NCBI GenBank assembly: GCA_029168955.1
Contig: JAPDOI010000905.1
Span: 1-64,000, forward strand
DNA length: 64,000 nt
Origin: Aplectana chamaeleonis
Lineage: Eukaryota > Nematoda > Chromadorea > Rhabditida > Cosmocercidae
Reading direction: 5' to 3'
The position numbers and the translations under genes were made by a program. The stretch's first letter is position 1; the number at the start of each line of letters is the position of its first letter. The notes beneath the pieces are model-generated. The model was not told where the DNA came from, made no database searches, and was given only the letters and a program-made list of their open reading frames with translations. Shown here piece by piece: positions 44,838 to 55,840 of this stretch.

Positions 44838-45319
44838 ATGGTAAGCACAGTCAGCACTAGGCACAAATATGGTGGAATGAAGTCAATTAGCTGCGTGGGA
44901 AAGTATTGAAGAAAGCTATACTCCATAATAGTTTTTGGACTGATGTTAACAAGATTGCTTCCGGAAGCAACTGAGGAGCACACTACACCGAGAATAACTT
45001 GTTTGATCGAGTGTTGGTTTGTTTGAACGGGAATTATTCGGTAAACCGGTTGGCCCGTTGTCAGTTCAAATAACGTACCTTTTTCAGAAGTGGACGCTTG
45101 CAGGGAAAAGAGGTCGCATTTCTGCAGAAACTGAACCGGAGAAAACCGAGCAGTGAAATTCGCAAGGACAAATTCTAGAGCACAAAGCAAAATAAATTCA
45201 CGAAAAATAGAATCGTTCTCAAAATTCTTCTTGAAGAAGATTTTTGCCACATTAGCAAAAATAAATATTATAGATAACTGGGAGTTCCTGTCCACTCTGA
45301 AATCTTCAACGTCACTCAT
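44838..45319 (-). CDS. Possible exon of a membrane protein
   Basis: This minus-strand frame of about 160 residues has three or four hydrophobic stretches (SIIFIFANVAKIFF, FILLCALEFVLANF, VILGVVCSSVASG, IPPYLCLVLTVLT). Its end falls at a strong splice donor, CCAT then GTGAGTT. No start context or acceptor is convincing; the upstream 45318-45420 resembles part of the inverted repeat at 48740. I cannot name a family. It is the best host-gene candidate in the window but weak. Confidence 0.3.
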
Positions 45320-45791
45320 GTACTTTTCTAGAACAGTTTTTGACGTAAAATCCGATTCTGGTCTTCGCAGCTTCAGGCAAAACCACTCTGATAAAAGTTA
45401 CAGGCGTTTTGTGCCAGATTTCCGTACCTAGTGTACTTTCCAGAACGCGCATTAGTTCTCAGAAAAGCGGGAAATTAACCCCATAATTGTGTTCATCGCC
45501 CGAAACTACCCCCTGGGCAAAGTTTGGGCGAAGGCACATTTTCCTAACTTTGCACTGACGAATAGCGTTTTGGACTTGTACGGGCTTTCGGTAGGGCGTT
45601 TATTCGCAGCAATTAGGGCAGGGACAGGCAGAGCGTTGTCCAGGACCTCGACGCCCCCTCCCACTCGGAGATGAAAAATTTTGAAAAATGTCCAGTTTTT
45701 ACGTCCCCCAGGTTCTGAAAAAAATGTTTGTTTTTGCAGTGAAAAGTTTTTAAAGTTAAATTTCTCTTTTAATAAACACTGCACTCCCTAC

Positions 45792-47474
45792 CAGGGATGT
45801 GCGAAATAGAAATTTTGTAATTCGTTAGTCGTTAGTCGTTCAACCGGCCAAAACCCTCGTTAGTCGTTAATCGTTAGTCGTTAAAAATCTAGGCTTTGAA
45901 AACAAGCACAGTTGAGGGAGAAAAAAAACCTCGTAAGTAGAAAAAAAGGAAGGCATGATGAGATATATGTTTTCCGAAATATTCATGGTCATTAAAGACG
46001 CAATTCAATTCTTGTTAGAGAACCTAGCTCAAACTGCAAACCTATATACAAATTATTAAAAATATCTCTTTAACCACTCGGACATCGCTGCACGAATGCC
46101 TAACTCTGAGAATTTTTGCATGGCTATTGCATGGATGTGGCACTGAAATGCAGCTCCTTCGCGGAATAGCACCGCTATGGCATAGCAAATTATGCGGTGT
46201 GCGGAATAGCATCGCTATGGCATCGCTATAGCATCGGTGTGGCATCGCTATAGCATTACAATCTTGAACTTCTTGAGAATTGAGTTCTCTTCTGGTATCA
46301 GAATCATGCTCAGTGTAAACAAACCGAGGGGAATAAACGGCGCTCCATCTCATCGGATGCTCACTCGGGATTTCGAGGCCAATCCTGGAAGGTGACTTCA
46401 AGTCACCTTTGAAAGATCACTCAGAAGCCGAAGAATATTTTTTGGCAGCTGGGGGGATGGTCCCCACGGCTAGGGGGGGGGTGGTCCCGCACAAAGAGAC
46501 CGTGGTGGGCACCATCAGAAAAATCCACATGTGGCATTGAAATAGCCCACATGTGGCCGGCATGGCCACATGTGGGTTATTACGATGCCATAGCTATGCA
46601 AATTTTATCAGAGTACTCGAGTGTGTGTTTATCGATTTTCGTCATTTTTTTGGGTAAGAAAAGAGACAATATGGGGAACCGACGAAATCTAGAACACTTT
46701 GCCATGTTTCCACTGCAAAATTTGCCATTCTGTGCTATATAATGTTATTTGAGATCTACCCGATGGTGACAACACGGAGAATTGCACCGACTTTGCACTA
46801 ATTGTTCTTTGTTCAGCGTCGCGAGCCGAGAGCTTGCGTGGTTTAGAGCTTGTTCCCACAATGGGGAAAGGTCGGAAGAAGTTAATAGTGAAATTTTTTT
46901 CCCTGAGAGGTCCCAGTATCACTTTATAGAAAGCCCATATCTCGAATTTATGACTGAAAATCGAAGGACGGCATCTTTTACAATCCAATCATCGGATACA
47001 AATCCCGTCGGCGCGCAGTTGTGGCCTGCAGGCACTGCTCCATATTATCACCTGTGATAGTGTCCTCTGCGAAAATCTCCGCTGGAGCCGGTCAGTGCCG
47101 GAACCGGTTCAGTGAGCCTACCATAAAGTAGTGCGACCGAAACGAAGATGCATAAATGCTGCGCCTAACCTTGCGCGACGTTCGGTTGGGGTCATAATGT
47201 GGGGGTTCCACAGCTGCGGAGCAATGTGAGTAGAAATAAGAAATACTGAAGGTTATTTTGTATCGTTCACCTAGAACAACCAACAGTGAAATATGTATCA
47301 ATCCTGGTGTAAGCCTTGGGTCGGAGCGCGATTTGAATGACTACTGACTTTCTAACGAATTCCGGGATTGCTTACGAAAATATTTTCGATTTCGTTAGTC
47401 GTTAGTCGTAACACCCAAAAACCCCGTTAGTCGTTAAATTCGTTAGTCGTTAGTCGTAATTACGCACATCCCTG
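45792..47474. mobile_element. 1.7-kb hAT-like element with 8-bp duplication
   Basis: CTCCCTAC at 45784-45791 and again at 47475-47482 is an exact 8-bp target duplication. The ends are CAGGGATGTGCG and CGCACATCCCTG. Inside both ends lie runs of CGTTAGTCGTTAGTCGTT in the same orientation (45820-45885 and 47392-47460). Such ends and an 8-bp duplication fit hAT-type elements. No transposase is seen. A palindrome CCCACATGTGGCC sits at 46546-46576, and GCTATGGCATCGCTATAGC-like motifs recur near 46150-46260. Confidence 0.85.
46546..46576. repeat. Hairpin CCCACATGTGGCC
   Basis: Two 13-base arms pair perfectly around a five-base loop. Each arm also contains CACATGTG, itself a palindrome. Confidence 0.8.
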
Positions 47475-48413
47475 CTCCCTACCCTACTGAGGTCGGATTC
47501 ATAATTGAAAAACGGTTTAGCGCCTGCCCTGGGTTCGCCAGACCTGTGTTCGCAAATTGCGTTTGGGTTGGATAACCCAGCACCTTTGATTCATCAGCGC
47601 AAATCTTGGGTTGGTTCCCCAAACTCATTTTTTTGTCAGCACAAGAGGAGTCTGCGAATGCACAACGTGTTTTCGCGACGTCTATTTCCGATTTGCCGCT
47701 CAATCAATGCTCAGTTTTCAAGATGACGATCTCCTTATATAACATTTTTTGCTCTTCTCGTGCTAGTGTTGGGATCTCACTCAAGTAGTCGCTACAGATG
47801 GTCAAGGATACTCACCTTAGCATAAAACGGTAAGGAAACACTGCAACTTCTGGTGCTGTCTGAAGCCAGTCGTAATCCATGTTTCGCAAACTTGGTTCAA
47901 ATATGTGCTGTTGTGTCCAAATTCAAGCTGCATCCAAAAAAAGCGTCATGTAGTTTTTTTGTTTGTGCTTCAATAATAACCCGTCAATTTCTCAATAGAT
48001 TTTCCGAAGGTGAGGGTTCTTGAATTTATCATTATCAAGAAGTGCATGGAGTATTCAAAAGTACTTTGTTTTTCTTCTCGATCGAACTAACAGAGAATCA
48101 TGGGTACGCTATGGATGAATTAGGTGTCCTTTTTCGATTTTAGAAAAACTACTGGCGTGCTGAAATAGGTTGTAGAGCAAGTCACTGTAGGTAATAGCTG
48201 TAGTAACACTCTGCAGTGGGTATATACTCAAATAGGAAAAATGGAACATAATCAATGTTGCAAAACAGCACTGTCCGGGCCTAAGAAAACCTTACAATGG
48301 ATTCAGTTCGTTTTGAAAATTCAGTAGAGCATATTCTGACAAAGTTTTCCTTTATTCACATCTGGTCCCCCACAGCTCTAAAGGGAGCACCACTTCTTTC
48401 TTTTCGGACTTCT

Positions 48414-49904
48414 GGGGCCGTATGCATACCTCTCCCCGGCGGGGATCCGTCCCCGAGCGTCCCCGCAAGGGGACGATCCCCGCGTGGGGACGCTCGGGGA
48501 CAGACCGTATGCACATCTCATGCTCATCCCCCGGGGAAGACAGAGTGGCAGGGACGCAGAGGACGCAGGGTGAAAATGGGGAGGGCGCAGGCTGCGAGGC
48601 GGTTGTTACTGGAGCGCGGTGTTGTACAAGTCGTATCCGATATTTGCATTTAATCATTAATGAGCTAAGCATGGCCGGCGAAAGCTTCGAGGAGATTTTA
48701 ACAAGGCGACCACTATAAGTCATAGTAACCATTCCAAGTGAGATGTACTTTTCTAGAACCATTTTCGGACGAAAAGTCCGAATATGCTCATCGCAGCTGC
48801 CTAGACTCACTCTGAAAGAAGTTATGAGCGTTTTTTAAAGCTTCGCAGCAAGGTAAGAGAATTTTTAGGGTGTTTTAATTTTTTTTCGCTTTTCGTTAAA
48901 AACATGTACGTAGGGGTAATCTGGGGTGCTGAACACGAATCTGGAGTTCGCTCGTCGAAATATTAAGGTTTACTGTGGACATAAATACCCCCTATAATTA
49001 TTTTCGTAAAAATAATGCGCTTTTTGGAGGGTACAATAAGTACGAAAATCAGAGAAAAACGCCTATAACTTCTTTCAGAGTGAGTCTAGGCAGCTGCGAT
49101 GGGCATATTCGGACTTTTCGTCCGAAAATGTTTCTAGAAAAGTACATTTCATTTGGAATGGTTACTATGACTTATAGTGGTTCCCTTGTGAGATGTGGTA
49201 AAATAGTGTTAGCTCAGCTACGGCACCTTTACTTATGGTTGTGAAACAATACTGATAAGACTGATTCTAACTCGAAACATTGAATGATCAGATTGTATTA
49301 CCATTCGCCACGAGGGAGAAGTGTCTGCGAATTTTGCGTCATTTTTGAAACTGCGCACGATTTTCTTACCAATTCTTTCGTTGCATGAAGCACTTGCTTG
49401 GTAATAACGCAGAAATAATGTGAAGTAAGCGTACTGGAAAAATGTAAATCAATGAACAGAAAGTAGAATAGCAGCGTAAAGAAAGGTAAACCGCCAATTC
49501 AAGCCTATCATAACTGTGACGAGCTTTCCAGGTTCTGAAATTTTCCGCAATCCATTTCTGTATAACGAATGTGTATACAAGACATGGGTGCACCTTGGTA
49601 GCGACACCGCCTCTGAAATGTTACCAGACGCCGCTCACTGACCGGTAGAATAGGCTAATGTCCGACAGCTGTAGAATTTCCATCGAAATAAATATTCACA
49701 ATGGTAGAATAGCGCGCCCCATTCCATAAAAGCGCTCTAATCCCATCGTCCCCGAGCAAATTCGTAGGGGGACGCCATCCCCGCAAAATGTGGGCGGAGC
49801 CCGTCCCCCAAAGTTCGCGGGGAGAGATATGCATTCCGGGGATGACTCGGGGTCGTCCCCATCCCCGCGCGGGAACGCTCAGGTAGAGGTATGCATACGG
49901 CCCC
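48414..49904. mobile_element. 1.5-kb inverted-repeat element (GGGGCCGTATGCAT ends)
   Basis: GGGGCCGTATGCATACCTCT at left and its complement at right. Subterminal parts are rich in GTCCCCG. Inside is a second inverted repeat, 48701-49190. Frames on both strands follow the GC-rich ends and are not convincing. Confidence 0.78.
48701..49190. mobile_element. 490-bp inverted-repeat element
   Basis: ACAAGG..ACCACTATAAGTCATAG at left pairs with CTATGACTTATAGTGGT..CCTTGT at right. The arms pair for about 135 bases, through TGTACTTTTCTAGAA and GACTCACTCTGAAAG. A diverged relative of one arm is at 45318-45420. Confidence 0.8.
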
Positions 49905-49905
49905 T

Positions 49906-50071
49906 GGGGCGGCATGCATGAACGCAGCGAACGGTGTCAGGGAGCCGCTCCGCGTGCCATGCGCGCAGCGTCACGTCACGAAATTCGGGGCCGCCCCGTT
50001 GCTCGACGCTGCGCGCATGGCATGCGGAGCGGCTCCCTGACACCGTTCGCTGCGTTCACGCATGCCGCCCC
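49906..50071. mobile_element. 166-bp GC-rich palindrome
   Basis: GGGGCGGCATGC and onward pairs with its complement for about 75 bases per arm, nearly perfectly. It directly abuts the right end of the 1.5-kb element. A diverged relative (142 bp) is at 50709-50850. Confidence 0.85.
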
Positions 50072-50708
50072 TGGGAAAAAATGAAAGCTAAGGTTAACAG
50101 AAGATTAAAAAGAAAATGGAACTCAAAGAAAGGGAAGAACGATAGAACTTTGAAGAAAATTTGAAATTGGATGAGAAATGAACACTAGCTAAATCAGGAT
50201 AGCGCAGAAGAATGCTTTGAGAGGCTGACGGTTGCTAAAATTCGAGTATTGAAAGAAGAGAAACAATGAAAGATGATAACGGAAATGTGAGAGGAAGCGG
50301 ATGACTTGAAACTTTACTGGAAGCCTCAAGAATAAAAAAGACTCGAAATGTATAAAAACTTCCCAGCATTCGAGTCGATAATTTTTAGGTAGGCCATCAA
50401 ATACGAAATCGAAAACAGGTTCTGACGATCTGTCCTATCACGTATATAAGTAGTTAGAGCACTAATAATAAGTGATGATTGAAAATCACAGCCCATTATT
50501 TCTGAAGTTGGCGCTAGAGCGCGTTATTTAGCCACTCATTTTGGGTTGGGTTGCGTGGACCCTCGCCCCCGCCTCGGGTTCCGCAAACCCAAACCCATTC
50601 TCCGATGGGTTAATAAATTGATGAATTCCGAACAACTGGGTTGCGCCGGCGCTGGACCCAACCCAAATCGGCAAACCCAGGGTCTGCGCAATGATGAATC
50701 TGGAATCT

Positions 50709-50850
50709 GGGATGGCATGCAAGAATGCAGCAGCGATGGTCAGGGAGCGCTACGCCGCACGCACGCACCACGATTTGAATTCAAACTGCGATGCGTGCAC
50801 GTAACGTTGAGCCTCCCTACCCTGGCCGCCGCATTCATGCATGCCACTCC
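50709..50850. mobile_element. 142-bp inverted-repeat element
   Basis: GGGATGGCATGCAAGAATGC at left and GCATTCATGCATGCCACTCC at right are inverted. It resembles the 166-bp palindrome at 49906 in its first 40 bases. Confidence 0.7.
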
Positions 50851-51004
50851 TGATGAGCTTCGGGGAGTGCGGTTTTGACTTGCTCTTTCTGAAGATTCTG
50901 CGGTTTCCGCGCTCCAGAGCCACCGACGGGTTTGGCTTTAGAGCGCGGTATTTTTCGACGGCTCACCGCAGTGCAATTGGGAATATTGCTCTTAAATACC
51001 TTAA

Positions 51005-51430
51005 AGGCACAGTACACCATCAGATATGAATTTTTTTTTCAATTCCTCCAAATAAGCGAGATATAAGCGACCACCACAGGCCCGACCCCCTTCGCTCACC
51101 ACCACAGGCCCGACCCCATAACAGATTTTCGAGCTCCATAGCGGCTCGATAAATGGATGAATTCCAACAAGTCGTCGTTCTTCAGTCCATTTCCGAGATG
51201 TCTCCTTATCCTGGCTTGCTCTCGCGCAATGATTGCGAATGAAGAGAACTACAGGCCTGAGACAACTCGTCCACCAATTTTTCACCCTCGAAATCTAGAC
51301 ATCTTTGAAGAGCTATACCTCTGTTCAAAGGAGGTTTTGGACGATTTCAGAGATACCACTGCGATCAGCGTGTCACCCTTTCCAAGATAAGCATAAAATC
51401 TGAAAATTATTTTTTGGGTGTCCTGTGCCT
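51005..51430. mobile_element. 426-bp TTAA element (AGGCACAG type), complete
   Basis: TTAA at 51001-51004 and 51431-51434 flanks AGGCACAGTACACCATC and GGGTGTCCTGTGCCT. The body matches 6447-6860. It includes a near duplication of CACCACAGGCCCGACCCC (51070 and 51098). Its right TTAA is shared with the next element. Confidence 0.85.
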
Positions 51431-51450
51431 TTAACTCCTTCACGACCACG

Positions 51451-51513
51451 TGTCCCACCGGTGGGACATGCGTTGGCTACCACTTCGGACAGCGTGTCCC
51501 ACCGGTGGGACAC
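51451..51513. repeat. Paired CCCACCGGTGGG palindromes
   Basis: TGTCCCACCGGTGGGACA (51451-51468) and GTGTCCCACCGGTGGGACAC (51494-51513) are perfect palindromes with starts 43 bases apart. They could be transposase binding sites of the TTAA element, given their place just inside its end. Confidence 0.8.
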
Positions 51514-52250
51514 CTTTTCAAAAATCAATTTCTCCGCCAAAAGAAACTACTTTCGATTCTGCATAAGATCGATGTATTGACCGACCCAAGACTTGAATAA
51601 AGACGTCGTGGTCCATCAGTAGGCCAAATGCAACAGCATATTCGGACTTTTCTAAAAAACCCCACAAGTCCCTGTTGTGACATGGGTCATCTGCGTCATC
51701 CTATTCTCCCATATTCATACTTTTTCGAGAATTTCCTAATTGTGATTCTTCTTGGAAATCTCTCTGATTCTCGGATTAACACCGTTCTGAATTTTCTCGT
51801 GTACACGCTTTCTCCTTTTTCCTTTTTCTTCACGGACTGATAAACTAGTAATTTTAGCCATCGCTTCTTATTCGTTTTCAACATCAAATCACGGCGGTTC
51901 GTTTTAGGACTTTATAGTTGAAAATTATCATTTTCGCAACTATTAAAATAGCTGAAAATAAGAAGCAAATTCAAAGTAAAGCGATTACTTAAAAAAAGAC
52001 TTTTAAAACCGAACTGATTTGGAAGGCACAGCGAAGGCTCTGGAAATTTCTTCAAAATTCTTTATTTTGATGTTGGAGTTGTTTTAATAGTCTGTTACTC
52101 ACTATCGGTGCACGATTTTGATATGAGTTTAAAATTTAACATTTTTTGTTGCTGTCATGCTGTTGTAATGAGTTTTCATGACAAATGGATTGGTTTAAAA
52201 TTTGCATATAGTGTAGTGTGAACGCGAAAATGCGGGAGAGGGAGAATGTT
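51514..52250. other. No gene seen
   Basis: AT-rich sequence of the TTAA element. The frames 51628-51840 plus and 51696-51887 minus overlap and have no recognisable domain. Confidence 0.4.
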
Positions 52251-53042
52251 GTTGTCACCTGAGGTCTCCAGGAGGTCGTGGGGCAGAGTCATGCCCCACC
52301 AGGGATGGCGGAATAAAAATTTTGAATTTCGGAAATCGAAACAAAATTAAAATTTTGGAAAACGGAACTCGGAAATCGAAACAAAATTAGAATTTCGGAA
52401 ATCGAAACAGGCTTCAAATTTTCGGAAATCGGAATTTCGAGACCGAAAAAATGCGGAAATCGGATTGCGGAAATCGGAAAACGGAAGAAAGTTATATACT
52501 TGTAGCTGTCGGAAAGAATTTTTCGGAAAAGATTTTCTTGAAAATGGGGTAAAAAGCATGGGCATTATCAAATCACCATTAGCCAGATACTTCACTAGTT
52601 TTCGAGAAAATGAATAACCCGCCAAGTTATTATGTTAGTCTCCTTTTTTCAGTTGGCGTTCACGATCTTTTGGTACACTTAAAATCGAGCTAGGAAGCAC
52701 ATTTTTGGAGAGGAGGCTGAAAATGGATGCAGGTCGCTCCTATTAAAATTTGGGGTTGAAAGCTCAATTTTAGCGTAACCTTAAAATTGAGGTCAAAGAT
52801 AGGCAAAAACAAGTAAACATATTTATACAAACCAGCCGACGCTCACTTATCCTTAAAAATGAACTAATGAAAATCAACACAGTTACTGATATGCTTCCAA
52901 ACAAGATTGTGCCCATTTCGAGACGGTTTTGGTTTCAAGCTGTACGAATTCGACAAGACCTGGAAAGTATTTTTCGGACCGCCATAAGGTGTGAGTAGGA
53001 TTCCAAGAGCTCTCAGGATGCCGTAGAAGGCGTACCGAACAA

Positions 53043-54945
53043 GACGAGAGTGGCAGGACGCCGTAGAAAGTGTGTGGGACCCATATGGGAGTGCGCCGGA
53101 CGCCGTAGAAAATGTGTGGGACCCATATGGGAGTGCGCCGGACGCTGTAGAAAGTGTGTGGGACCCGTATGGGAGTGCACTGGACGGCGTAGAAAGTTTG
53201 TGGGACTCGTATGGGAGTGCGCAGGACGCCGTAGAAAGTGTGTGGGACCCATATGGGAGTGCGCCGGAAGCTGTAGAAAATGTGTGGGACCCATATGGAG
53301 TGCGCTGGACGCCGTAGAAAGTGTGTGGGACCCGTATGGGAGTGCGCTGGACGCCGTAGAAAGTGTGTGGGACTCGTATGGGAGTGCGCAGGACGCCGTA
53401 GAAAGTGTGTGGGACCCATAAGGAGTGCGCAGGACGCCGTAGAAAGTGTGTGGGACCCATATGGAGTGCGCTGGACGCCGTAGAAAGTGTGTGGGACCCA
53501 TATGGGAGTGCGCCGGAAGCTGTAGAAAGTGTGTGGGACCCATACGGGAGTGCGCTGGGCGCCGTAGAAAGTGTGTAGGACCGGTATGGGAGTGCGCAGT
53601 ACGCCGTAGAAAGTGTGTGGGACCTATATGGGAGTGCGCAGGACGCCGTAGAAAGTGTGGGACCCATATGGGAGTGCGCAGGACGCCCTAGAAAGTGTGT
53701 GGGGGAGCCATATGGGAGTGCGCCGGACGCCGTAGAAAGTGTGTGGGGGAGCCATATGGGAGTGCGCCGGACGCCGTAGAAAGTGTGTGGGACCCATATG
53801 GGAGTGCGCCGGACGCCGTAGAAAGTGTGTGGGACCCATATGGGAGTGCACTGGACGCCGTAGAAAGTGTGTGGGACCCGTATGGGAGTGCGCAGGACGC
53901 CGTAGAAAGTGTGTGGGACCCATATGGGAGTGCGCCGGAAGCTGTAGAAAGTGTGTGGGACCCATACGGGAGTGCGCTGGGCGCCGTAGAAAGTGTGTGG
54001 GACCGGTATGGGAGTGCGCAGTACGCCGTAGAAAGTGTGTGGGACCTATATGGGAGTGCGCAGGACGCCGTAGAAAGTGTGGGACCCATATGGGAGTGCG
54101 CAGGACGCCGTAGAAAGTGTGTGGGGGAGCCATATGGGAGTGCGCCGGACGCCGTAGAAAGTGTGTGGGACCCATATGGGAGTGCGCCGGAAGCTGTAGA
54201 AAGTGTGTGGGATCCATACGGGAGTGCGCTGGGCGCCGTAGAAAGTGTGTGGGACCGGTATGGGAGTGCGCAGTACGCCGTAGAAAGTGTGTGGGACCTA
54301 TATGGGAGTGCGCAGGACGCCGTAAAAAGTGTGGGACCCATAAGGGAGTGCGCAGGACGCCGTAGAAAGTGTGTGGGACCGGTATGGGAGTGCGCAGTAC
54401 GCCGTAGAAAGTGTGTGGGACCTATATGGGAGTGCGCAGGACGCCGTAGAAAGTGTGGGACCCATATGGGAGTGCGCAGGACGCCGTAGAAAGTGTGTGG
54501 GGGAGCCATATGGGAGTGCGCCGGACGCCGTAGAAAGTGTGTGGGACCCATATGGGAGTGCGCCGGAAGCTGTAGAAAGTGTGTGGGATCCATATGGGAG
54601 TGCTCCGGACGCCATAGAAAGTGTGCGGGACCCATAAGGGAGTGCGCCGGACGCCATAGAAAGTGTGCGGGACCCAAGTGGGAGTGCGCCGGACGCCATA
54701 GAAAGTGTGTGGGATCCAAGTGGGAGTACGCAGGACTTTGCAGAAAATGTGTGGGACCCAAGTGGGAGTGCGCCGAACGCAAGCGTACGGGATCCAAGTG
54801 AGAGTGCGCAGGACGCCGCAGAATGTGTGTGGGACCCCGGTGGAAGTGCGCAGGACGCCGTGTGAAGTGTACGTGACCCAAGTAGGTGTATGCAGGAGGC
54901 TTTGATAAGTGCATGAGACCCCACTGGGAGTGCGCAGGCACAATC
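53043..54945 (-). repeat. 42-bp minisatellite, array 4 (about 45 units), inverted
   Basis: Plus-strand units read GACGCCGTAGAAAGTGTGTG, GGACCCATATGGGAGTGCG and CCG. The minus strand aligns base for base with arrays 1-3 (TTTCTACGGCGTCC, GCGCACTCCCA, GGGTCCCACACAC). The right edge (54600-54900) is more diverged and closest to the other arrays. Blocks of nine units recur at 378-base spacing, marked by GTGTGGGGGAGCC at 53741, 54119 and 54497. Long frames on both strands (417 and 264 residues) are by-products. Confidence 0.94.
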
Positions 54946-55159
54946 CAACCTCAGGGATAAAATTTGGTATAATAGTCCGCCCATCGTGAATGTTATTTGG
55001 GGCGCTGAACACAATTATGAAGTCGTTTTTCAAGTTCCCAGTAGATTACAGAAGATAACCACCGGAAGATCATAAACACCTGTTTGCTTTTTTTCTCAAA
55101 GGGAACCTTTGCTAAAATAAAATGAAGTTCGTAACTGTTTCTTCAATGCCAAATCATAA
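54946..55159. other. No gene seen
   Basis: Short AT-rich link between array 4 and the foldback. A local palindrome AATGCCAAATCATAACC with its complement (55145-55183) spans the border. Confidence 0.4.
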
Positions 55160-55790
55160 CCATAAAGGTTATGATTTGGCATTGAAGAAATCGCGAGAAT
55201 CTCGTTAAAAGAAGTGAAATACTTCTTGTGTATGATTTGGCACATTTGCCACGAGGGAACGCCAAAAAGTGAGTGAATTGATGGACCATTGATTTGGCCG
55301 TGCACTTGTTTAATAAACAGCAAAAATTGAGTGTAGCATTGCAAAAACAAATCGCATCCGAATTTTCTCCAATCAAGCTAATATTTACAACTTGGCTATG
55401 TAAGGCTGAGAATCACGTTTTGGCGTTCACCAAATATCCAGTAACGCATAATTTCGAACATTACTGAATTCTTCATGTCTATATATTCGCTAGCGGATAA
55501 GTAATGAACCACATTTGTATGAGAAACATTATTTAATGAATTTGAAAATATTTGCAGTCTAACAAAGTTATGTGGGTGCTCAGCAAGACGGGTGTGATTT
55601 GGTTTCTCAATGCTACTCTCAATTTTTGCTGTTTATTAAACGAGTGCACGGCCAAATCAATGGTCCATCATTTCACTCACTTTTTGGCGTTCCCTCGTGG
55701 CAAATGTGCCAAATCATACACAAGAAGTATTTCACTTCTTTTAATGAGATTCTCGTGATTTCTTCAATGCCAAATCATAACCCTTTTATA
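55160..55790. mobile_element. Foldback element with GATTTGGCA-type repeats
   Basis: The left arm 55160-55362 pairs with 55588-55790 (GGTTATGATTTGGCATTGAA, AGAAGTGAAATACTTCTTG, TGATTTGGCCGTGCAC). It is a close relative of 7106-8411, sharing for example CAGCAAAAATTGAGTGTAGC-like blocks. Confidence 0.82.
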
Positions 55791-55840
55791 GCGAAGCAAA
55801 ACAGTCACAAATCGAATTTCTGATCTCATGTGGATCCCAT

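Larger units (their letters stand above)
47495..50700. mobile_element. GGATTCAT-type element, copy 2, with insertions
   Basis: The ends GGATTCATAATTG and CGCAATGATGAATC are inverted. The sequence matches 15601-17249 at both sides (left to about 48400, right from about 50075) with the usual landmarks. The middle holds two inserted elements, 48414-49904 and 49906-50071, absent from copy 1. Confidence 0.75.

Noticed and set aside
53688..54941. 417-residue frame on minus and 264-residue frame on plus
   Set aside because: Translation of the inverted 42-bp array, with no unique domain, start context or splice signal.
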